Made by a program: the position numbers and the translations under genes. Shown in pieces: positions 60,601-64,000 of a DNA stretch of 64,000 bases (the stretch's first letter is position 1; each line of letters opens with the position of its first letter). A model generated the notes under the pieces. The model saw only the letters and a program-made list of their open reading frames with translations, was not told the origin of the DNA and ran no database searches. Source of the stretch: Hymenopus coronatus (lineage: Eukaryota; Arthropoda; Insecta; Mantodea; Hymenopodidae); contig CM060892.1 in NCBI GenBank assembly GCA_030762935.1, forward strand, positions 85,070,827 to 85,134,826, in the 5' to 3' direction.

Positions 60601-62288
60601 CTGGTAATATCTAATAGATTTATGTAATCTCTATGGACAATAAATTGAAATTTCACATTATGCTTAAATTAACATCTTTTGTGGTTGATGAGAAGTAGGG
60701 TCTCAAGTTGGTCTTAGACTAGGAAGGGAGTGGATATTGAGCAGTTTTACATATTATTGAAATAATTTATATGTTTTATTTCTAGCTTTTTCTACTAGAT
60801 AAGTAAGTAGGGGAAGTAATGTATTCTGCCAAAAAATTTGATACCAAGACTTCATTGGAAATACATTTTTTGATACTCCCTGAATTAAAAAGAAACAAAA
60901 CAAAAAGAAAACATCTTTAAAAAATATCCCTGTGAACAGTATAACTCAAAAACATAAAGATGGTTAAATATCAAACTTGATATTTAACCTCAGTATCTAC
61001 CTTAAGATGTAAGCAACAAATATTTAGCAAAAACCCCCCACACTAAGCTACCCTTTATATGGAATATTTTTTAAAATGTTCATTTTCTCAAAATGGCTGT
61101 TAATGATTTTGATTAAAATACTATATTTTAAAGATTTTACATAAAAAAAAATTATATTTTGAATTTTCTAGGTGTAGCCCAAGAAGTCCACTTTATTTGG
61201 AAAGAATTTTGTGAGACTGGCAAATGTTAAGCAATACACCAAAAAGTATTGCACAAAAAGTGTAAATCTCTTTAAAACACTCAATTTGTTAAATATCTTT
61301 TTGGTACCTTAAGCCATTTCTGAGATATCTGTTGTTAATTGATTAAATTGTTCATTTTTTCAAAGGCCTTTTGACGTTCGGTTGTTTTTCAGATTAAGAT
61401 AGGTTTCTAAGCCCATTATAAACAGTGTCCAATAGCCCAGACTATTGCTCCTCTCTTTGTATCAATAATGAAATGTGTACTTTAGCCATTTCTGCAAAAG
61501 TTTAGCTATGAAACTGAAATAGATAGAAATATAAACTTTTGTAAGAATTATTTGTATACCTACTAATAAATATAGAGGGGATAAAGAACACATCAGGATT
61601 TTTGTTTTTTCTGAACTGCTAATTTTATTATTTTATATAAAATTTTTTTCATTAATTTAATTTTTAATTTTTATGCTTAAAAAATGTGTACCATAAATAA
61701 TAATTTATGTTCTGATTTTGGGTAAGTTTGTGTAAAATGAGCTTCTAATAGTGAAGCAGGGACAGATTGAAGGTTTGAGGTGGACTCAAATATATCTCTT
61801 TTAAACAAAATGCATTTTTTAAAGTACATATATTGGAAGCCACAACACCACTGCTACCATCTCTATGATCACCACTTTCATCACCATTACTATTAAAATG
61901 CAAAATGTGTGTCTTTTGAAAAAATCATCAAAATTAATTCAGAAGGAAAAGGTTCTATGATTGTATGCTCTCTGAGAGCATGCTCTCTGTTAATAAGTTT
62001 TCAATAAATCAATAGATTTTTACTTCAATTATGTCCCTTTTATTGCTTTTTTATTTTGGTTTAAATTATAGTACCTACAGGAAATCATGGACTTTTTTTA
62101 AATGTTTAAATTCTCTCTTCATACAGCACTGATGCAGTATTTCCTGAAGGAATGTTAGCCTGCTCAGAAGATGCTAATATGTCAGCTTATGCTAGCAACC
62201 TAGACAGTGGCTATTCTCAGTCAAAATGGGTAGCAGAACAGCTTGTCTTGCGAGCTCGAGATAGAGGGCTGCCAGTAGCAATTTACAG
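21526..62288 (+). CDS. NRPS-like A-T-R enzyme (adenylation, carrier, thioester reductase), 14 exons visible, 3' end missing
   Basis: Single-module nonribosomal-peptide-synthetase-like enzyme of 856 visible residues. Adenylation domain, about 1-520: [10 protein letters not shown] around 95, the ATP-binding P-loop [11 protein letters not shown] at 176-186, YRTGDWG at 409-415, [16 protein letters not shown] at 428-443 and the catalytic lysine in GKLDKKSLP at 518. Carrier domain, about 540-620: FFELGGHSLL, with Ser576 (codon 54911-54913) as the phosphopantetheine site. Reductase domain from about 660: NAD(P)-binding TGVTGYVG at 668-675, a STDAVF strand at 803-808 and the short-chain-dehydrogenase pair Tyr832/Lys836 in GYSQSK. 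In known A-T-R enzymes (Lys2, carboxylic acid reductases, fungal NRPS-like reductases) an acid is adenylated, tethered and reduced to aldehyde or alcohol. No condensation domain is seen before the A domain. It is not Ebony, whose C-terminus is not a reductase. It needs a 4'-phosphopantetheinyl transferase to be active. The substrate cannot be read with certainty. Confidence 0.93.
21670..22286 (+). other. Intron 1 (617 bp), no inserted element recognised
   Basis: Bounded by gtaatc and attattag. It is AT-rich, with no repeat or frame I can identify. Confidence 0.75.
22287..22431 (+). CDS. NRPS-like gene exon 2 (residues 49-97 start)
   Basis: 145 bases, acceptor tattag, donor g|gtacat, phase 1. 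It encodes [20 protein letters not shown] and ILRAG, core regions A1 and the first half of A2 of adenylation domains. Confidence 0.93.
23561..23752. repeat. Long hairpin: inverted repeat with 92-bp arms and 8-bp loop
   Basis: The left arm (23561-23652) and right arm (23661-23752) are reverse complements with only about a dozen mismatches, separated by ttagttcc. Each arm carries the same open stretch ([18 protein letters not shown] on one strand, a close variant on the other). This resembles, weakly, the region after the GIY-YIG domain in Penelope-like elements, so an inverted duplication of such an element is a possible origin. Transcribed as part of intron 2, it would fold into a near-perfect stem. 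Confidence 0.9.
25497..25550. repeat. (AAT)n/(AAC)n microsatellite
   Basis: About 14 AAT units passing into AAC units. Confidence 0.95.
26700..26865 (-). mobile_element. tRNA-derived SINE
   Basis: Minus strand: A box tagctcaggcagtagaac and B box ggtttgattcc with normal spacing, then the tail running toward 26700. It is a different subfamily from the SINE at 8613. The boxes are good, but the 3' extension and loss of acceptor-stem pairing argue against a working tRNA gene. Confidence 0.7.
27879..28145 (+). CDS. NRPS-like gene exon 3 (residues 97-185)
   Basis: 267 bases, acceptor catttag, donor aaag|gttaag, phase 1. It completes core A2 (GGAYLPLE) and ends with core A3, the P-loop ([10 protein letters not shown]), at its 3' edge. 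The intron splits the last Gly of the loop. Confidence 0.96.
28146..29185 (+). other. Intron 3 (1040 bp), with a possible old SINE at 28405-28560
   Basis: The stretch at 28405-28560 (gcctctgtaatcaagtggtc, followed by cagtccagaggtcac) resembles a worn tRNA-type SINE head, but the B box is poor. Nothing else is recognised. Confidence 0.5.
29186..29317 (+). CDS. NRPS-like gene exon 4 (residues 186-229)
   Basis: 132 bases, acceptor ttttag, donor aaag|gtaagt, phase 1. It encodes IQCPHRGAV and the core A4 region ([15 protein letters not shown]). In standard adenylation numbering the residue aligned with the amino-group-binding Asp235 is Val217 here. Confidence 0.95.
29318..31486 (+). other. Intron 4 (2169 bp)
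   Basis: Contains a small hairpin element at 30631-30722. The remainder is AT-rich with no gene or recognised repeat. Confidence 0.75.
30631..30722. repeat. Small hairpin (MITE-like), 32-bp arms around a TA tract
   Basis: Arms 30631-30662 and 30691-30722 pair at 30 of 32 positions and enclose an AT-alternating loop. The size and structure resemble a miniature inverted-repeat element, but no target duplication is evident. Confidence 0.75.
31487..31652 (+). CDS. NRPS-like gene exon 5 (residues 230-284)
   Basis: 166 bases, acceptor ttttag, donor ag|gtatgt, phase 2. It encodes [19 protein letters not shown] and the [15 protein letters not shown] stretch, which form part of the substrate pocket (Ser264 aligns with pocket position 278). 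Confidence 0.95.
32007..32705 (+). repeat. Family X repeat, copy 12 (3' truncated)
   Basis: Starts actttctgtactacatacct. Modules gatttcactggaaatacg, a GT-rich microsatellite slot (32164-32205), ctaccctttacatac and ctcaaaagtctc follow in order. It stops after the taaagcctag module. Confidence 0.75.
34010..34330 (+). mobile_element. Scrap of a non-LTR retrotransposon reverse transcriptase
   Basis: Plus-strand translation gives [20 protein letters not shown] followed by KAIHCIK and a worn ESCKTYFKE segment in a shifted frame. This is the region downstream of the RT palm in arthropod non-LTR elements (usual form YHSHLRYGI..WG, then LQKKAIR). Stops and frame changes show that it is dead. Confidence 0.6.
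34971..35174. mobile_element. Foldback/MITE-like element with about 67-bp inverted arms
   Basis: Left arm 34971-35038 and right arm 35108-35174 are reverse complements over most of their length (shared core aattaaagctctattgta), separated by about 70 bp. There is no coding capacity. The outer ends run into A/T tracts, so a target duplication cannot be fixed. Confidence 0.8.
36162..36286 (+). CDS. NRPS-like gene exon 6 (residues 285-326)
   Basis: 125 bases, acceptor gtcacag, donor tcag|gtaaga. The first of two overlapping AGs must be used to keep frame. It encodes LWFCGEVMT (core A5 start) and [14 protein letters not shown], equivalent to the YGPTE core, with the conserved Glu319 kept. Confidence 0.95.
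37440..37530 (+). repeat. Family X repeat, copy 13 (5' end only)
   Basis: A 90-bp piece with a well-preserved start, actttctctacacgtactat, followed by tagtgaatagggaag and an altered aagattttacc module. Confidence 0.75.
38153..38399 (+). mobile_element. tRNA-derived SINE with poly-A tail
   Basis: tRNA-like head (gtagtgtagtgatagcatg, then gagttcaaatctca as B box), a roughly 150-bp body ending taggacgttaagct, and 13 A. The flanks agttagtttt (before) and ggtagtttta (after) are similar and may be the target duplication. The 3' gacgttaa motif is shared with the SINE at 8613. Confidence 0.8.
38850..39855 (-). pseudogene. Decayed transposable-element gene (DDE-like protein with CGGQNRN / GHSYLP motifs)
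   Basis: The minus-strand translation from about 39850 leftward shows, in order: [95 protein letters not shown] and [14 protein letters not shown]. This order is typical of a transposase-like protein (usual motifs W..N..GRG.NEV, SDG..GQNRN, GHS..P.DR.F) present in many copies in arthropod genomes. I do not assign a superfamily. The reading frame from about 39500 to 38887 is kept apart from one in-frame TAG just after the GHSYLP region. Another stop follows LQQVKPLP, and upstream the frame breaks near the T/A run at about 39600. Confidence 0.65.
39943..40852 (+). repeat. Family X repeat, copy 14, with a roughly 100-bp foreign insert
   Basis: Starts ttactttctctatacttact and ends gttagataaagtcatacg. 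The region between the hairpin and the GT slot is deleted, and GT units sit at about 39987-40000. A GC-richer block at about 40436-40545 (cacccctcacagccagtatt) interrupts the family order. Confidence 0.75.
41520..42265 (+). mobile_element. Penelope-like element fragment: RT thumb remnant and GIY-YIG endonuclease domain
   Basis: The plus-strand translation at 41520-41715 gives [20 protein letters not shown], typical of the segment after the reverse transcriptase core in Penelope-like elements. After frame breaks, 41905-42260 encodes [20 protein letters not shown], then [10 protein letters not shown] and an [10 protein letters not shown] tail. This is the linker and GIY-YIG nuclease domain with its characteristic Tyr-Ile-Gly and Arg. 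The nuclease portion is open to a TGA at 42258-42260. The reverse transcriptase core upstream is missing, so the copy is 5' truncated. Confidence 0.75.
42290..43815. other. Intronic stretch, no feature recognised
   Basis: AT-rich. The short open frame at 43199-43408 shows no domain and no splice-site context suggesting an exon. Confidence 0.5.
43819..43857. repeat. (GTT)n(CAT)n(TAT)n simple repeat just before exon 7
   Basis: Compound trinucleotide repeat ending 22 bases upstream of the exon 7 acceptor, overlapping the expected branch-point region. Confidence 0.9.
43880..44010 (+). CDS. NRPS-like gene exon 7 (residues 327-370)
   Basis: 131 bases, acceptor tttgcag, donor gag|gtatgt, phase 0. 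It encodes [19 protein letters not shown] and GVPGE, the core A6 region linking the two adenylation subdomains. Confidence 0.95.
44340..44545 (-). repeat. Family X repeat fragment with a 33-base A run
   Basis: Minus-oriented piece recognised by gcaatagtcagat, cggttaattccac and gtagtaagattttgtctgtc. The family's short A tract has grown to an uninterrupted A run at 44396-44428. Confidence 0.65.
45345..45695 (-). mobile_element. tRNA-derived SINE, about 340 bp
   Basis: On the minus strand the head is gagtggttagactgctcgcc, then gggttcgatccca (B box), followed by a body shared with the SINE at 53508-53880 (caattgctccatc, ggttctccattctgtggttt, tgtaagtcctaggg). The two are oppositely oriented copies of one family. 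Confidence 0.85.
46140..47400 (-). mobile_element. Ty3/gypsy-type retroelement remnant (Gag zinc knuckles and protease)
   Basis: GC-richer than its surroundings and read on the minus strand. Three Gag-type CCHC knuckles occur in tandem: [14 protein letters not shown] (47150-47191), a second of the form [13 protein letters not shown] with a frameshift (46956-46996), and [14 protein letters not shown] (46882-46923). Further on, [12 protein letters not shown] at about 46715-46745 carries the aspartic-protease D-T-G signature, and the segment [10 protein letters not shown]...ATVDIGRK, in a shifted frame, matches the second half of retroviral-type proteases. Frames break repeatedly. No reverse transcriptase, integrase or LTR was identified, so only the gag-pro part survives. 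Confidence 0.65.
47670..47888 (+). CDS. NRPS-like gene exon 8 (residues 371-443)
   Basis: 219 bases, acceptor tgtttag, donor cag|gtataa, phase 0 at both ends. It encodes [19 protein letters not shown], the core A7 motif YRTGDWG (Asp binding the ribose hydroxyls) and core A8 [16 protein letters not shown], the hinge of the C-terminal subdomain. Confidence 0.97.
48363..48479. repeat. CT-rich polypyrimidine tract, about 117 bases
   Basis: Almost uninterrupted C/T on the plus strand (CTCTCC, CCCTCC and TCTC units with rare A), so the complement is all-purine. Such tracts can form triplex DNA when supercoiled and resemble strong splice-acceptor pyrimidine runs, although no exon follows. Confidence 0.9.
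48689..49510 (-). repeat. Family X repeat, copy 16 (near full length)
   Basis: Minus-oriented, beginning with the end motif actttctctacatctctgct and finishing at the start hairpin (cactatgtatgtagtatgtg, then agataaagta). CA/CACG units in the slot lie at about 49338-49372. Confidence 0.85.
49662..50475 (-). repeat. Family X repeat, copy 17 (5' hairpin missing)
   Basis: Minus-oriented, with all modules from gtgtgttccattcacatg to the CA/CG slot (50370-50405) and tttccagtgaaatcttggtg. The terminal hairpin is absent. Confidence 0.8.
51455..51600 (+). mobile_element. tRNA-derived SINE (third subfamily)
   Basis: Head cacggtagagcagtggtcag, B-box-like ggctcaaatccca, body ending with cacgactggtgtgaaataaa and an A/T-rich tail. 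The B box is intact enough to identify it, but the fold is not that of a working tRNA. Confidence 0.65.
51656..51690. repeat. (ATT)n microsatellite abutting exon 9 acceptor
   Basis: About 12 uninterrupted ATT units ending 19 bases before exon 9, so the tract occupies the place where the branch point and pyrimidine run of the acceptor should be. Confidence 0.95.
51710..51906 (+). CDS. NRPS-like gene exon 9 (residues 444-508)
   Basis: 197 bases, acceptor atttcag, donor acag|gtaaaa, phase 2. It encodes [20 protein letters not shown] and [16 protein letters not shown], core A9 of the adenylation C-terminal subdomain. Confidence 0.95.
52444..52990 (-). mobile_element. Second Penelope-like fragment (GIY-YIG region)
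   Basis: The minus-strand translation from about 52840 leftward gives [20 protein letters not shown] and then [20 protein letters not shown]. These are the cysteine linker, the Tyr-Ile-Gly core and the following helix of Penelope-type GIY-YIG nucleases. At least one stop and a frame change interrupt it. The two flanks share an inverted motif (aaagactagtttct at about 52457, its complement at about 52974), and an exact 18-bp direct repeat, attaaaaacactttaaaa, lies at 52426-52443 and 52935-52952. Confidence 0.7.
53508..53880 (+). mobile_element. tRNA-derived SINE, same family as 45345-45695
   Basis: Head gcctagtggttagactactc and B box aggttcaatccca, then the shared body (ccaattgctccatcttc, ggttctccattctgtggttt, tgtaagccctagagg). 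It lies on the plus strand, the same strand as the gene. Short open frames across it are artefacts. Confidence 0.85.
54502..54696 (+). CDS. NRPS-like gene exon 10 (residues 509-573)
   Basis: 195 bases, acceptor tttatag, donor gagg|gtaaaa, phase 2. It encodes core A10 [12 protein letters not shown] with the catalytic Lys518, a Pro/Asp-rich linker, and the first helix of the carrier domain through ENFFELGG. Confidence 0.96.
54697..54906 (+). other. Intron 10 (210 bp, the shortest)
   Basis: Bounded by gtaaaa and gtttcag. It splits the carrier motif LGGHSLL between its two glycines and the His-Ser pair. No inserted element. Confidence 0.9.
54907..55246 (+). CDS. NRPS-like gene exon 11 (residues 574-687)
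   Basis: 340 bases, acceptor gtttcag, donor aag|gtaagt, phase 0. Residues [12 protein letters not shown] carry the phosphopantetheine attachment site Ser576. [16 protein letters not shown] completes the carrier domain. After a linker the reductase begins with [20 protein letters not shown], the Rossmann GxTGxxG nucleotide-binding loop. Confidence 0.97.
55247..56946 (+). other. Intron 11 (1700 bp); possible SINE at 55405-55755
   Basis: Besides family X copy 18, the stretch at 55405-55755 has a weak A box (tagcattggtagtac), a B-box-like tttcaaatccca and a motif gatttacggcacataaaaga that looks like a SINE body. I hold this only loosely. Confidence 0.5.
55981..56630 (-). repeat. Family X repeat, copy 18 (truncated)
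   Basis: Minus-oriented, with modules from tctgatgtgttatacttcca through gctaatcaaaatgaac, ggaaatgcttaactccac, ggcagttgg and tcatttttgagttata. It ends before the CA slot, so the microsatellite and hairpin are missing. Confidence 0.75.
56947..57091 (+). CDS. NRPS-like gene exon 12 (residues 688-735)
   Basis: 145 bases, acceptor tttacag, donor aatg|gtagga, phase 1. It encodes [20 protein letters not shown], the strand and Arg following the nucleotide-binding loop (NADPH phosphate contact in related reductases), and [10 protein letters not shown]. Confidence 0.95.
57163..58018 (+). repeat. Family X repeat, copy 19 (full length)
   Basis: Starts ttactctctctgcattacta and ends gggtgtagagaaagtcatgt, 856 bp with all modules. 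GT units in the slot at 57303-57345. A TA run at about 57675-57695 replaces part of the region before the catggagttgacc module. Confidence 0.85.
58740..59576 (+). repeat. Family X repeat, copy 20 (full length)
   Basis: Starts actttctctacatttactat and ends gctagagacagtcatgtgaa. The slot has only gtgtatgtgcac. The strong hairpin at the start (tttactatgtacatagtgta) is almost perfect. Confidence 0.85.
59577..59727 (+). repeat. Family X repeat, extra 3' end after copy 20
   Basis: Repeats only the last modules (cttctacttacaaggaacca, agaagaatacactttttaac, tgtagagaaagtcatgtgat). As after copy 3, the 3' terminus is present twice in a row. Confidence 0.75.
60106..60307 (+). CDS. NRPS-like gene exon 13 (residues 736-802)
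   Basis: 202 bases, acceptor tttttag, donor attag|gtaagg, phase 2. It encodes [28 protein letters not shown] (the extended-SDR HxAAxVN strand and turn) and [16 protein letters not shown], all conserved in thioester reductase domains. Confidence 0.96.
60380..60502. repeat. Small hairpin (MITE-like), about 45-bp arms
   Basis: Left arm 60380-60424 (attctttcacacaaatattt at its start) and right arm 60457-60502 are reverse complements with a few mismatches, around a roughly 32-bp T-rich loop. No coding capacity. Confidence 0.8.
60780..61602 (+). repeat. Family X repeat, copy 21 (diverged)
   Basis: Recognised by ttctagctttttctactaga, gataccaagacttcattgg, ctaccctttatatgg, ctcaaaatggctgttaatga and the end tatagaggggataaag. 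The slot lacks GT repeats. Confidence 0.7.
62127..62288 (+). CDS. NRPS-like gene exon 14 (residues 803-856, continues beyond)
   Basis: 162 bases, acceptor atacag, donor acag|gtaatt, phase 2. It encodes STDAVFPEG and [17 protein letters not shown] with the catalytic Tyr832 (62212-62214) and Lys836 (62224-62226), then LPVAIYR. In related enzymes a PGxI(S/T)G segment follows next. I find no such exon before the window ends, so the C-terminal part of the reductase and the stop codon lie outside. Confidence 0.95.
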
Positions 62289-62627
62289 GTAATTGTTACG
62301 TTAGATTTGTACACTAAAACTTTTTAAGCTGTAAAGAATATGAAACGCTACATATACTTGCACATGCACCCCCACACATACCATGTCTTCTATGCATGCA
62401 TACATGTATGCACATTCATACACACAAACTGAGTTAAAGTGGTAGTCAATTCATTTTTAGAAGAGAGGGTCTGTGAGTTCAAATGAAACTGAGTTTTATA
62501 TATGCATACTCTTTTAGCTACTGTGGTTCTCAAGACTCCCATTCTATATTAAAGATCATTTAATTTTGCTCAGAAGCCTCTGTCAGAGATACATTTCACC
62601 ACTGGCTCTACTTTCCTTCCAAATGAA

Positions 62628-63276
62628 GTTCTCAAAAATGGCTCCAACAATTTTAATTAAAATATAATAAATATTTAAGATATTTACATGACAATAGAAT
62701 GTATATGTTGAATTTTCTGAGACTAGCCTCTGAAGTTCTCTTTTGAAAGGAATTTGGCATGGTTTTGTATAATGGGTACACCATTAGAGGTAGACAAAGG
62801 CTTACTCACAAACAATTTAGATTTGCTTAAATTATCCTGCTTATTTCATTCATGTTTTTTTGACATTGCTCATTCGATATGTCCATTATCATCAACACTA
62901 CCAGTGTATAATTTATAGGAACAACAAAATTACTACTACTATTACTTCTAGGCATTTCTGAGGTAACATTGTTATTGATTTAATGCTTCTATACTTCAGC
63001 ATTCCTTTAAAGTGTTATCACTATTCAGTTGTTCTTTGTGATGTTATGGAAAGAATATGGAATTTAAAGGTAATTACATAGTGACCCAGTTTTAAATATT
63101 CAAATATCAATTTAGTTTCCTTTAACTCCCTATACTACAAGAACTGTGTAATGAAATTAACTTGATTAACATGAAGTAGATAGAAAAATAAGGTTTCACA
63201 AGAATAGTTTGTAGAAGCTGTATAAAAATAAATGACAGTAAGTAGAGAATGTCTTGTGACTTTAACACATCTGATT
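62628..63276 (+). repeat. Family X repeat, copy 22 (5' truncated, diverged)
   Basis: Begins within ctcaaaaatggctccaacaa and continues through acatgacaatagaatgtata, gactagcctctgaag and the end gtagagaatgtcttgtgact. It lies in intron 14. Confidence 0.7.
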
Positions 63277-63866
63277 TTCTTTTAATTGTTTATTACTCAA
63301 GTAATACAGAAGATTGAGGTATTATACAAAGAAGCAGTAATGAAAATGAAGTTTTCATGTTATATATTTATGGACATCCAATCTTTACACTATTTCACTC
63401 AATCTTGATGGTGGTTGCCTGGACACATTTCGACAAATTCATCATTGTAATCTTCCAGTAGGTTTGCAGACGTCTGAATTGGGTGAACGTAATGCTTATG
63501 GCAAACTCTGAAGAGAATTTCACAGATTATTACATAAATTTGTGATGACATCTAAATTAATAGCAAGAGAAAACTGAAACAATGATTATATCCAAGAAGC
63601 CGGTAAGATGTAAGTTATAAATATAAGGAAAAGTCATTGAGCAAGTAATGAGGTTTCAATACTTGTGAGTGGATGTATTAAGTGATTGTAAAACATAAAG
63701 AAACTAGGGAGCAGGCCATAAAAGGAGCTTGCATATCAGGATACTTAAGATATGTAACCTGCGTAACAATGTTAAGACAGATCCTGATATACAAAGTGCA
63801 TTCAAGGTATAACACCTCCTACTTTTTTTCTCACAAAGTAATGACAAGAAAAATGTGAAACTAGTG

Positions 63867-63999
63867 TCACTTCTCAACGTAATCTCCCTCTAGCCGTACA
63901 CATTTTTCACATCAAAGCCATGATTCCATGGCTGCTGCGAACGCTTCTTTAGGAGAGTGTTTTGACCACTGGAAAATTGCTGAGGCAATAGCGGCACAA
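63867..63999 (-). mobile_element. Mariner-type transposase C-terminal fragment (window-truncated)
   Basis: The minus-strand translation gives KEAFAAAMESW, an in-frame TGA, then CEKCVRLEGDYVEK and a stop at 63867-63869. This is the usual C-terminus of mariner transposases, where a W..R..KC....GDYVEK tail closes the protein. The internal stop shows that this copy is not intact. The catalytic region would lie to the right of the window. The bases between about 63770 and 63866 are probably its 3' untranslated end. Confidence 0.75.
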
Positions 64000-64000
64000 C

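Larger units (their letters stand above)
60308..62126 (+). other. Intron 13 (1819 bp)
   Basis: Contains a small hairpin (60380-60502) and family X copy 21. 61605-62126 shows nothing recognisable. Confidence 0.8.

Noticed and set aside
21526..62288. Bacterial contamination as an explanation for the NRPS-like motifs
   Set aside because: The coding sequence is cut by 13 introns with consistent phases, and the flanks and introns share the same repeats.
21526..62288. Identification as Ebony or as a fungal-type Lys2 gene
   Set aside because: Ebony ends in a different domain with no reductase. Lys2 has the same broad architecture, but specific orthology cannot be judged by eye, so no symbol is given.

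Overview
The window is AT-rich animal DNA, most likely from an arthropod with a large genome. It has long introns, abundant microsatellites, tRNA-derived SINEs, and remnants of non-LTR retrotransposons, Penelope-like elements, a Ty3-type retroelement and a mariner element. I cannot name the species. I see no bacterial gene organisation, rRNA, true tRNA gene or CRISPR array.

The one host gene I can support runs left to right from about 21.5 kb to beyond the right edge. Fourteen coding exons (21526..62288) were placed by reading splice sites. Their phases are mutually consistent and they give 2570 coding bases, or 856 complete codons. The protein is a single-module NRPS-like enzyme with an adenylation domain (A), a phosphopantetheine carrier domain (T/PCP) and an NAD(P)H thioester reductase domain (R), in that order, with no condensation domain visible. 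By family knowledge such A-T-R enzymes activate a carboxylic or amino acid with ATP, load it on the carrier arm and release it reductively as an aldehyde or alcohol. The adenylation pocket lacks the usual amino-group-binding aspartate when aligned by eye, so the substrate may not be an ordinary alpha-amino acid. The last part of the reductase domain lies outside the window.

Layout: 1-20.2 kb is intergenic or far-upstream DNA, made mostly of repeats and dead elements. 20.2-21.5 kb is an unremarkable stretch upstream of the first coding exon. 21.5-64 kb is the gene, with introns of 0.2-7.6 kb packed with transposable elements.

About a quarter of the window belongs to one dispersed family, called family X here. 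It has some two dozen full or partial copies on both strands. A complete copy is about 860 bp, starts with a hairpin around actttctctac, ends in gtagagaaagt, and carries a CA/GT microsatellite at one fixed internal position. I do not recognise this family. Other notable items are an 808-bp element with TTAA target duplications (1955-2762), a 92-bp-arm hairpin (23561-23752), two Penelope-type GIY-YIG fragments (41.5 and 52.5 kb), a GC-richer Ty3-type Gag/protease remnant with three CCHC knuckles (46.1-47.4 kb), a decayed DDE-type element gene (38.85-39.85 kb), and a mariner C-terminal fragment at the right edge.
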